Part shown: positions 10,762 to 18,162 of the stretch, in pieces | Layout of the letters: each line of letters begins with the position of its first letter | Position numbering within the stretch: the first letter of the stretch is position 1 | Assembly (NCBI RefSeq): GCF_015206815.1 | Contig: NZ_JADEXZ010000031.1 | Span: forward strand, 1 to 59,822 | Direction of reading: 5' to 3' | Source: Fortiea sp. LEGE XX443 | GTDB lineage: Bacteria; Cyanobacteriota; Cyanobacteriia; Cyanobacteriales; Nostocaceae | Length of the DNA: 59,822 bases | Notes under the pieces: generated by a model | Told to the model about the DNA's origin: nothing | Database searches by the model: none | What the model saw: only the letters and a program-made list of their open reading frames with translations | Program-made: the position numbers and the translations under genes

Positions 10762-11247
10762 TTTTTATATCAGGGAGGGAACTGAAAGATGATACTAGTG
10801 TTGGCTCTTCCTTTTTCCCTCTTTGAGTATCACTTAAACAAAGTCAGGCAAACTTCTTTACCTAATCTTGAAAATATAACCTCATATAAAATCTCATACA
10901 TTGAAAGATATTTATAACCTTGAGTTTAATCTTTGCGGAGATGTATTTTGTTTGCTTATAAAAAACACAACATTTTATTACATTTCGTTTTTTATTAACC
11001 AAGAAGAAATTTTTGCTTGTAACGTAAATAATTTTGTGATACTAATTTGTGCTGATAATCAATAAGTTAATTTTATATTTAAGCTGAGTCTATTTTTGCT
11101 CAAGCAATAATCAAGTTCATAAAAGCTTAATGTAAATCTATTAACTGTGTTAAATCTGCGCGAGTTTGACGGATTGAAAAAGGTGCAAAAAAAGCTGAGA
11201 CTGGAATTAAAAGAAAAAATCAATGGTGTCTCAGCTATATGGATTTT
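10762..11247. other. AT-rich intergenic region
   Basis: About 490 bp of AT-rich sequence separates the start of the TIGR03032 gene from the end of the MCE gene. The part next to 10761 should hold the TIGR03032 promoter. I see no RNA gene, repeat or convincing small gene. Confidence 0.5.
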
Positions 11248-12693
11248 TTACGGCTTCGGCTCTGACTCTCGTTGCAGATTATGCTCTCGTAACTGCTGCA
11301 ATAACTTTTCTTGGGACGAATTAAGAGTCAATGAATTAGTAGGTTGAGTCTCTTTTTCTATACCTTTGACAACAGTATTTGAGGGATTAATAGTAGTTGT
11401 CTGTTCGATTGAAGCTGGTGCTGGAAATAGCACACCTGGTTTATTAGCTGCTAGTTTCATGGCATCTAAAGTAGTGGCAAACTGCACTTGCTGCTGCATT
11501 TGTTGTGTAGAAGAGACTAAGCCACTCAAACCGTTGACCAATTGCAGAAGATTTTTTCTAAAAGTTGGATCACCTGTCAACTCATCTAAATCAGATGTAA
11601 TTTTTTGGGTATTTTCAAAAGTGACTCTGGCTGAGTCTAAGGTTTGTTGTAGCAGTAAGACATTTTTGGGGTCATTTAAAGTTTGCGTTGCATCGCGTAA
11701 ATTAGCAGAAGCTTGGGCTGCATTAGCTGAAAGTGTTTCTAAATTTTTGATTGCTTCTCCTTGGGTTAGGCGATTAAGCGACGGCGATAGACTGCTGACT
11801 GTCACACGTAATTGATTGCTGGTTTCGGTAATATTATTCAGAGCGCCAACTAACGACGAACGATTAGTAGTTACCAAATCATCTAAGTTTGTCAGCAAAC
11901 GATTTGCTTTATTAGCTGTTAATCCAAATTCCTTAGCTGTCTCACCAAATTGACTAGCAGTTACGCCTAACTGATTGGCTGTTTTACTAGTAGATGCAGT
12001 CAGTTCAGTAGTGGCTCGTTGTACAGAATTGGCTGTTGCAGCAAACGTGCCTATTTGTCCTTGGAAGCCTTTAGTTAAACCCCTGGCATCTTGACTGAGT
12101 GCTGCAACGCTAGTAGCTGCGGCGGCGGAACTTTCCAGCAGTCTGTTAACTCTTTGATAGAATTTTGGGTCGTTATATAAAGTAGCCAATTCAGTGCTAC
12201 TACGAATCAGATCATCAACACTAATACCAATTTGACCTTTCAAGCGAGAACCGTTACAAACAATCAGGCTGGGATTGCAGCCTTTATCTAAAGGTTTAGC
12301 CTTTACTCCAGTGACAAGTGATGTTTGTGGTGTAATGTCTATAATACTTTCGCTAATTAATCCACTTTGGTTAGCGTCAACTCTGACATCATGAGGAATT
12401 ATTAGGTCGGCTGGAGTGATTTCAATTTCTACATCTATAGCATTTGACTTTGGCTGAATATTAGAGATTTTGCCTACTTTTACGCCACGATAACGGACTG
12501 ATGCACCTTTTTGCATCCCACCGGCGTTAGCAAATTCGACAATAAACTTATAGGATCTACTTCCAGCACTAACCCCATTCAACCACAGAACGATCGCCGC
12601 AAATGAAAATATTCCTAGCAAGATTAACAACCCCACTGAACCTTCTCTGAGGGTTCGTCTAGATGTGAAGCGGTTTGTGATCAATTCTCGCAT
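11248..12693 (-). CDS. MCE-domain lipid transport substrate-binding protein (MlaD/TGD2-like)
   Basis: The 481-residue protein has one N-terminal membrane segment (about residues 20-41, VGLLILLGIFSFAAIVLWL). An MCE domain follows at about 47-122 (FANAGGMQKGASVRYRGVKVGKI). The rest is a long helical, alanine/threonine/asparagine-rich coil, with a polar tail. MCE proteins form periplasmic hexameric rings or tubes that pass lipids between membranes; the chloroplast relative is TGD2. The gene follows the ATPase gene with a 17-bp gap on the same strand, so the two form an operon. No permease (MlaE/TGD1) gene is in the window, so that subunit must be encoded elsewhere. Confidence 0.9.
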   Translation of the reverse strand: MRELITNRFTSRRTLREGSVGLLILLGIFSFAAIVLWLNGVSAGSRSYKFIVEFANAGGMQKGASVRYRGVKVGKISNIQPKSNAIDVEIEITPADLIIPHDVRVDANQSGLISESIIDITPQTSLVTGVKAKPLDKGCNPSLIVCNGSRLKGQIGISVDDLIRSSTELATLYNDPKFYQRVNRLLESSAAAATSVAALSQDARGLTKGFQGQIGTFAATANSVQRATTELTASTSKTANQLGVTASQFGETAKEFGLTANKANRLLTNLDDLVTTNRSSLVGALNNITETSNQLRVTVSSLSPSLNRLTQGEAIKNLETLSANAAQASANLRDATQTLNDPKNVLLLQQTLDSARVTFENTQKITSDLDELTGDPTFRKNLLQLVNGLSGLVSSTQQMQQQVQFATTLDAMKLAANKPGVLFPAPASIEQTTTINPSNTVVKGIEKETQPTNSLTLNSSQEKLLQQLREHNLQRESEPKP

Positions 12694-12710
12694 TTGTTTT
12701 CTCCACCCAC

Positions 12711-13493
12711 CTAACCAACAACCTGAATTGGCCCTTGCACATTCCCACTCATAAATTGTCTAATTAATGGGTGGTCTGTGCTATCCATGTCACTAACTGT
12801 ACCTTGCCACTGCACTCTACCTTGATAGAGGAACACTAGTCTATCAGCTGTCCGACGAATCGTACTATCTTGATGGGTAACAATGGCATAAGTGCTACAA
12901 ACTCCGTGCATATTTTGTAAATCGCGAATCAAGTCTTCAATTACTGTCGAAGCAATTGGGTCTAGTCCGGCTGTTGGTTCATCGTATAGTAGAACTTCTG
13001 GCCCTTCTTTAGGATTTTCTGGGTTAGACATAATCGCACGGGCAAAACTCACCCGTTTACGCATCCCTCCAGAAAGTTCGGAGGGGTAAAGTTGACTAAT
13101 TCCAGCCAAACCAACCATTTCTAATTTTTCTTTGACTAGTTCTCGAATGTGCGATCGCGGTAACTTGGAATTTTGGTACAGTAAAAATCCTACGTTCTCT
13201 TCTACACTCAAAGAATCAAACAACGCCGCTTGCTGAAATACCATACCAATACCAACTGGGTCAGCACCATCTTCTATCAACCCATGTCGTCGTACTCCTT
13301 GGACATATATTTCTCCTTCGTCAGGGTTCGTTAACCCTGCCATCACTCTTAAAATTGTCGATTTACCAGTACCGGAAGGGCCGATAATTCCTAGTGCTTC
13401 TCCTCGGTAAATTGTCAAATCTACATTATCTAAAACCTTATTGCTACCAAAGGACTTAGAAACGCCTTTCAGTTCAATTAGTGGTTCAGTCAT
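12711..13493 (-). CDS. ABC transporter ATP-binding protein (MlaF/TGD3-like)
   Basis: The 260-residue ATPase should power the MCE lipid transporter. It has Walker A (GPSGTGKST), a Q-loop (GMVFQQAALFDSLSVEENV), the signature LSGGMRKR, Walker B (VLLYDEPTAGLDP) and the H-loop (IVTHQ). The 'FQQAALFDSLTV' Q-loop and the GGMRKR signature are typical of MlaF-type ATPases. It is the first gene of a two-gene operon with the MCE gene. Its start lies 21 bp from the start of the divergent FAD oxidoreductase gene, so both promoters overlap each other's coding or leader sequence. Confidence 0.92.
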   Translation of the reverse strand: MTEPLIELKGVSKSFGSNKVLDNVDLTIYRGEALGIIGPSGTGKSTILRVMAGLTNPDEGEIYVQGVRRHGLIEDGADPVGIGMVFQQAALFDSLSVEENVGFLLYQNSKLPRSHIRELVKEKLEMVGLAGISQLYPSELSGGMRKRVSFARAIMSNPENPKEGPEVLLYDEPTAGLDPIASTVIEDLIRDLQNMHGVCSTYAIVTHQDSTIRRTADRLVFLYQGRVQWQGTVSDMDSTDHPLIRQFMSGNVQGPIQVVG

Positions 13494-13514
13494 TAGTGAA
13501 TAGTCAATAGAATT

Positions 13515-15116
13515 ATGAACTCAGCACTCAGCAACGCCAGTCCTCTCGAACCGGGAAACCCGCCCACGCGGCTGGCTCCTCAGCACTCTCAAAATGATGT
13601 CATAGTTATCGGTAGCGGTATTGGCGGGTTATGCGCTGCGGCGTTACTTGCTCGTTATGGCAAGCGGGTAATTGTGTGTGAAAGCCATACAATTGCCGGA
13701 GGCGCAGCTCATAGCTTTAAACGACGAGGATTTGAATTTGATTCTGGCCCCTCTTTTTATTGTGGACTGACGGGAACCCATAGTCTGAATCCTGTAAAAC
13801 AAGTTCTAGATGTTCTAGGGGAATCCCTTAAAGTTATACCTTATGATCCCTTAGGACACTACCATTTTCCTGAAGCCAGTTTTGCAATCTACAGCAATTT
13901 TCAAAGATACCATCATGAAATACAAAAAATTACACCCCAAGGAGCCAAAGAACTCCAGGATTTTGCAGAACGTTTGTTAGGGTTGTATGCGGTAATGAAA
14001 GGCATACCCACATTAGCTTTACGGGCTGATTGGCAGGTAATTTTAGTGTTACTGAATTATTTGCGATCGCCTACGGCGGGGCGCAGCCCATCGCTCGGTA
14101 AAATGTTACTATACTTGCCTTTGCTTCAGTCTTCTGTAGGGAATGTCATGGATGCTACAGTAAAAGACCCTTGGGTACGACGAATTATAGATTTAGAATG
14201 TTTTCTGCTTTCTGGCTTAAAGGCACACGGCACAATTGCCCCAGAAGTAGCTTTTATGTTAGGTGAACGTGGGCGCGGGGTTGAGTATCCCATAGGGGGT
14301 AGCGCCGCAATTGTCAATGCTTTGGTGCGTGGTTTAGAACGTTGGGGTGGCGAGTTACGCTTAGGCTGTCACGTTGAACAAATTCTTGTGGAATCTGGTA
14401 AGGCTGTGGGTGTAAGGTTAAAAAATGGGGAAATCCTGAAAGCACCGATTGTGATTTCTAACGCCACCATTTGGGATACTTACAATCAACTACTGCGTCC
14501 TGAAGATTTACCTGCAACTTACCGTCAAACTGCGCTGCATACACCCGCCATTGATAGCTTTATCCATTTACATTTAGGCATTCGAGCAGAAGGCTTAGAA
14601 AACTTAACGGGACATCATGTAGTAGTTCACGACTCTCAGCAAGATATCACCACACCCGGTAATACTTGCATGATTTCGATTCCTAGTGTGTGGGATGCAA
14701 CTCTTGCACCAGAAGGACATCATGCAGTTCATGCTTACACCCTTGAGCCTTTTGCTGGTTGGGAACGAAATGATAGTTATGAACAGAAGAAAAAAGAGAA
14801 AGCCCAAACTTTATATCGTGCCTTAGAGCGAATTATCCCCGATATTAGAGAACGTGTAGTCTTAGAACTTATCGGGACACCGCTAACTCATGCTCATTAT
14901 TTACGCCGTTATCAGGGAACCTATGGCGCTGCTATTGCTGCGGGGAAGGGGATGTTTCCGAGTACACACACGCCAATTGCAGGTTTGTATCGTGTAGGTG
15001 ATAGCACTATGCCAGGAATTGGTGTGCCAGCTGTCGCCGCTTCTGGTATTTTATGTGCAAATAGTTTAGTAGAGCGATCGCAAACAGCAGAGTTATTAAA
15101 AAATTTGCAGATTTAA
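13515..15116 (+). CDS. FAD-dependent oxidoreductase, CrtISO/phytoene desaturase superfamily
   Basis: The 533-residue protein has the FAD-binding GSGIGGLCAAALLARYGKRV motif at about residues 33-52, followed by the GGAAHSFKRRGFEFDSGPS stretch of the carotenoid isomerase/desaturase superfamily. It ends with GLYRVGDSTMPGIGVPAVAASG, the C-terminal FAD motif of that group. The substrate is not clear: it is not an obvious CrtH or CrtP, so a carotenoid or related polyene is only a guess. Two small GC-rich palindromic repeats are read through in frame: one near the N-terminus (13535-13577) and one at 14063-14094 (SPTAGRSPSLG). No alternative in-frame start lies between the first repeat and the FAD motif, so the repeat is translated. 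Confidence 0.8.
   Translation: MNSALSNASPLEPGNPPTRLAPQHSQNDVIVIGSGIGGLCAAALLARYGKRVIVCESHTIAGGAAHSFKRRGFEFDSGPSFYCGLTGTHSLNPVKQVLDVLGESLKVIPYDPLGHYHFPEASFAIYSNFQRYHHEIQKITPQGAKELQDFAERLLGLYAVMKGIPTLALRADWQVILVLLNYLRSPTAGRSPSLGKMLLYLPLLQSSVGNVMDATVKDPWVRRIIDLECFLLSGLKAHGTIAPEVAFMLGERGRGVEYPIGGSAAIVNALVRGLERWGGELRLGCHVEQILVESGKAVGVRLKNGEILKAPIVISNATIWDTYNQLLRPEDLPATYRQTALHTPAIDSFIHLHLGIRAEGLENLTGHHVVVHDSQQDITTPGNTCMISIPSVWDATLAPEGHHAVHAYTLEPFAGWERNDSYEQKKKEKAQTLYRALERIIPDIRERVVLELIGTPLTHAHYLRRYQGTYGAAIAAGKGMFPSTHTPIAGLYRVGDSTMPGIGVPAVAASGILCANSLVERSQTAELLKNLQI
13535..13577. repeat. small dispersed repeat (SDR-like) in the 5' end of the oxidoreductase gene
   Basis: A GC-rich block begins with GCCAG and ends with CTGGC, with an internal CGGGAAACCCG hairpin. 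It is flanked by CTCAGCA-type heptamers, as if it had split an earlier 'actcagcactcagcac' run. It resembles the very small mobile repeats described in Nostoc genomes. Confidence 0.6.
14063..14094. repeat. SDR-like insertion inside the oxidoreductase gene
   Basis: A GC-rich 32-bp block starting at a HIP1 octamer and ending in CATCGC contains CTACGGCGGGGCGCAGCCC. It encodes SPTAGRSPSL in frame, between two hydrophobic helices. Low-complexity composition unlike the flanks suggests insertion. Confidence 0.5.
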
Positions 15117-15499
15117 TTTTATATTTGACAAATTCCTTTGAGAACCTGTAGCAATTCCATTGTCCACATAGATTCCATAAAATTTAACAATGGCAGAAGT
15201 TGATAAACTGGCGGATTGCCTGGTTAATAATTCGTTGTATGTATTTTTACTGTTTTTTCATAACATATTTTTGTTTTAGTTTCAAAGGAATTATTGCAGT
15301 TAGCCGTTAACGAGTACCTGCTAAACTAATGATATCCACAAGATATGCTTTGGATAACTAGTAAAAACTCGCTCTGTCTAGTTGTTAATGTCAACAGTAG
15401 CATCCAGACAAGACATTAATTCTCAAAATAAATTTAAATGTTTACGCCGCTGGGATATTTTAATAAAATAATGTAATTAAAAGATTCGCAGATATATCA
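15117..15499. other. intergenic region
   Basis: This 383-bp AT-rich gap lies between the oxidoreductase stop and the PD-(D/E)XK-TPR start. It should hold the latter's promoter. I see no RNA gene or strong repeat. Confidence 0.45.
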
Positions 15500-17119
15500 A
15501 TGGACTGGATTACACTACTGCGATCGCTACAGTCTGATTTCGTTAAAAGGCTAACATCCGGTTCTCTGCTTCATTGCGAAACAGAAGGTCAATATAGTGA
15601 ATTAACCATAATCTCTGGAGAGAGATTAAAGACACTCCGAGAATTTTGTTGGCAAATGGCTGAAAAATACAAGCGCGTTTCGCCAGTTCGTGACGTGTTT
15701 ATCAGCTATCTCAAAGGTAAATTGGGCGAGGAAGTTGTTAAAGAACGCTTGGCTGATTTTATTACAGAAGTTGATTATGAAAAACGCTTTGGTGGGGATG
15801 GCAAGATTGATTTTACCCTCACCGCCGACCCATCAGTTGGTATTGAGGTAAAATCTCGGCATGGCAATCTTGATAGAGTTAAATGGTCTGTAAGTTCGGA
15901 AGAAGTCGAAAAAAATGCAATTATAGCCTGTATTTTAATTCAAGAAGAAGTGCATGAAGCTCAATCTGAATATCACCTTTTCTTCGCAGGGTTTCTTCCA
16001 ACCCGGATGATTAAACTAAAAACTGGCAGAATTGCCTTTGGGATAGATCAACTATTATATGGTGGTGGTTTGCGTTGCTATTTAGAACAGTATCAATCCT
16101 CTATTTGTAATAACTTATCTCAACAAGAAGACAACAACAAATCACAAATTTTATTATCGCCTCATAATCATCAGTTATTCAAACCAAATTCATCAGTTGA
16201 TGAAGAATCTAAAACATTTATCTATAAACCAGATATTGATTATATAAAACTCGGAAATGAGAGCTTAAAAAATGGGAGATATATAGATGCGATCAAAAAT
16301 TATAGCCAAGCTTTAAAAATACATCCTAATGATGTTGATATTCATTATAAGCGAGGTTTAAGTTATTATCAATTAGGAGATTATGAAGAAGCGATCGCAG
16401 ATTATTCTCAAGCCATTCAAATTAATCTCAATGATGCCAAAGTATATATCAAACGGGGTTTAGCCTGTTATCAATTAGGAAATTATGCAGCAGCAATTGA
16501 TGATTATACTCAGGCTATCAGACTAAATCCTAACGTCGCAGTTGCCTATAAAAACCGCGCTGATGCTCGTTCCCATTTAGGAGATAATCAAGGCGCAATT
16601 GAAGATTATACTCAAGCACTCAAAATTAATCCCAACTATGCCATGACTTATAAAAACCGTGGTATGGCACGTTATTTTTTAGGATATCAACAAAGCTTCA
16701 CTAAAGCGATTAAAATGAATTCTCATGATGCGATCGCATATAAAAACCGTGGCAATGCTCGTGCTGATATAGGCGATTATGAAGGTGCAATCGAAGACTA
16801 TACACAAGTAATCGCAATTAATCCTCATTATGCTGACGCTTATTATAATCGCGGCAATGCTCGTTATGATTTAGGGGATAATGCCGGAGCTTTTGAAGAT
16901 TATACTCAGGCTATACAAATTAACCCTAATTACGCCGATGCTTATTATAACCGGGGAAATGTTCAATCGGAAATAGGAGATCAGCAAGAGGCGATCGCAG
17001 ATTTTCAGAAAGCTGTAGAGATTTATCGTAAAGAAGGTAAATTAGAGGCGCTCAAAGATGCGCGAGAACGAGTTTTAGATTTACAAATAGAGGAGTCGCT
17101 GGATATTTTAAATTTTTAG
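15500..17119 (+). CDS. PD-(D/E)XK nuclease-like domain fused to TPR repeats
   Basis: The 539-residue protein has two parts. Residues 1-200 look like a restriction-endonuclease-like fold: LKGKLGEEVVKERL is the first helix with its acidic residue, and GKIDFTL followed by GIEVKSR gives a D...ExK pattern. A linker of about 50 polar residues follows. From about residue 250 to 520 there are about eight tetratricopeptide units (for example AIADYSQAIQINLNDAKVY and NRGNARYDLGDN), which bind proteins. The nuclease is inferred from the motif only; it might be inactive. No defence partner gene is adjacent. A HIP1 octamer lies near the start. The function is unknown; DNA processing or defence is possible. 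Confidence 0.7.
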   Translation: MDWITLLRSLQSDFVKRLTSGSLLHCETEGQYSELTIISGERLKTLREFCWQMAEKYKRVSPVRDVFISYLKGKLGEEVVKERLADFITEVDYEKRFGGDGKIDFTLTADPSVGIEVKSRHGNLDRVKWSVSSEEVEKNAIIACILIQEEVHEAQSEYHLFFAGFLPTRMIKLKTGRIAFGIDQLLYGGGLRCYLEQYQSSICNNLSQQEDNNKSQILLSPHNHQLFKPNSSVDEESKTFIYKPDIDYIKLGNESLKNGRYIDAIKNYSQALKIHPNDVDIHYKRGLSYYQLGDYEEAIADYSQAIQINLNDAKVYIKRGLACYQLGNYAAAIDDYTQAIRLNPNVAVAYKNRADARSHLGDNQGAIEDYTQALKINPNYAMTYKNRGMARYFLGYQQSFTKAIKMNSHDAIAYKNRGNARADIGDYEGAIEDYTQVIAINPHYADAYYNRGNARYDLGDNAGAFEDYTQAIQINPNYADAYYNRGNVQSEIGDQQEAIADFQKAVEIYRKEGKLEALKDARERVLDLQIEESLDILNF

Positions 17120-17126
17120 TCTCTAC

Positions 17127-17257
17127 TAAGTAGAAAGGTGCAAATAAACCGAACTATGTAACGGAAAGTAAAGTAGCTTGAAAACCTCTTCCCTTCTGCC
17201 TTCTGCCCTCTGCCTCCTGCCTTGTCATAACGACAATTTTTAACACCGACCTACTTA
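17127..17257. mobile_element. MITE-like element, copy 1 (TAAGTAG ends)
   Basis: This 131-bp element is almost identical to 48027-48150 (124 bp). Its ends are imperfect inverted repeats, TAAGTAGAAAGGTG at the left and the complement of TAAGTAGGTCGGTG at the right. It has no coding capacity. The two copies differ mainly by one extra CCCTCTG unit in the internal pyrimidine-rich CTGCC tract. Confidence 0.82.
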
Positions 17258-17410
17258 CCATTTTTTAGGTAAGAGGAACTCTGGCAGGTCATTGAAGCTA
17301 TAGAGAGTTGAAATTTCACTTAATCCCTATTCAATACATTTCGGTTAATATCTCCATCTTCTTCAGATCCCCCCAACTCCCCTTAAAAAACAGTGTACAC
17401 ACAAATTATC

Positions 17411-17599
17411 TAATACTAATTTGAAGAATGATCGCTACAGATGTAGGTTGGGTTGAGGGACGAAACCCAACGCCTTAAAACCTTGTAGATGTTGGGTTTC
17501 ACTTCGTACCCTTCTCCTGACGGAGACGCTACGCGAACGGGAAGCAAGCTACTACCCAACCTACGCATCTGTCGCATTCTTTTTTTAAATTGGTATAAT
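17411..17599. mobile_element. MITE-like inverted-repeat element carrying an SDR
   Basis: The left arm (GAATGATCGCTACAGATG, then TAGGTTGGG) is matched in inverse by the right arm (CCCAACCTACGCATCTGTCG, then CATTC). Outer ends read AATACTAATTTGAA and the complement of TATACCAATTTAAA. An SDR-like GC-rich block (about 17509-17544, GACGGAGACGCTACGCG) sits in the middle. It encodes nothing recognisable. Confidence 0.72.
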
Positions 17600-17612
17600 T
17601 ACCCCAAAATCG

Positions 17613-17796
17613 TTTTTTGTAGGGTGTGTTATGCCTTTTCTCTAAAATTAGGCAACACATTCAAACCCCACAACCCAGACCAAATCAAAGTTTCTTAATT
17701 ACGAATTACGAACTTGTACTGAGCGCAGCCGTTCGCGGAGCGTCTCGTAGAGAAGTATTACGAATTACGAATTGGTATAACGCACCCTACCAGATG
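17613..17796. mobile_element. MITE-like inverted-repeat element carrying an SDR
   Basis: The left end TGTAGGGTGTGTTATGCC pairs with the right end GGTATAACGCACCCTACCA. Between them, an SDR-like block (about 17721-17755, GCGGAGCGTCTCGTAGAG) lies between two runs of the heptamer-type repeat ATTACGA. This suggests that the SDR entered a pre-existing heptamer repeat inside the element. Confidence 0.7.
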
Positions 17797-17860
17797 AAAA
17801 CTGAACTGTATTGGGAGAGGAGTTGGGGAGAGGTTCATCGAATTCACGTTAATGAAGCTC

Positions 17861-18075
17861 GGAACTTCAGCGCTGAACTTTTGAGCTTTGCGAGTGAATA
17901 TCAGAACTTTAGCGATGAACCTTTGAGCTTTGCGAGTGAATATCAGAACTTTAGCGATGAACCTTTGAGCTTTGCGAACGAATATCAGAACTTCAGCAAT
18001 GAACCTTTGAGCTTTGTGAACGAATATCAGAACTTCAGCGATGAACCTCTGAGCTTTGCGAACGAATCTTTGATA
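17861..18075. repeat. 42-bp minisatellite, five copies
   Basis: The unit containing TTGAGCTTTGCGAGTGAATA starts at 17881, 17923, 17965, 18007 and 18049 (CTGAGC in the last), a strict 42-bp period. Because 42 is a multiple of three, frames on both strands stay open, but none has a ribosome-binding site or known domain. It lies about 90 bp past the stop of the NACHT gene. Confidence 0.85.
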
Positions 18076-18162
18076 CTCACGCGAGAGTGTTGAATACTCG
18101 CTCACGAGTCTTTGAGCTTCATTAATAATCTCGCATTCCCGCGTTACCATCAATGGTGTCTC

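Noticed and set aside
17861-18075. Possible CRISPR array
   Set aside because: The 42-bp units are head to tail with no unique spacers, and no cas gene is near.
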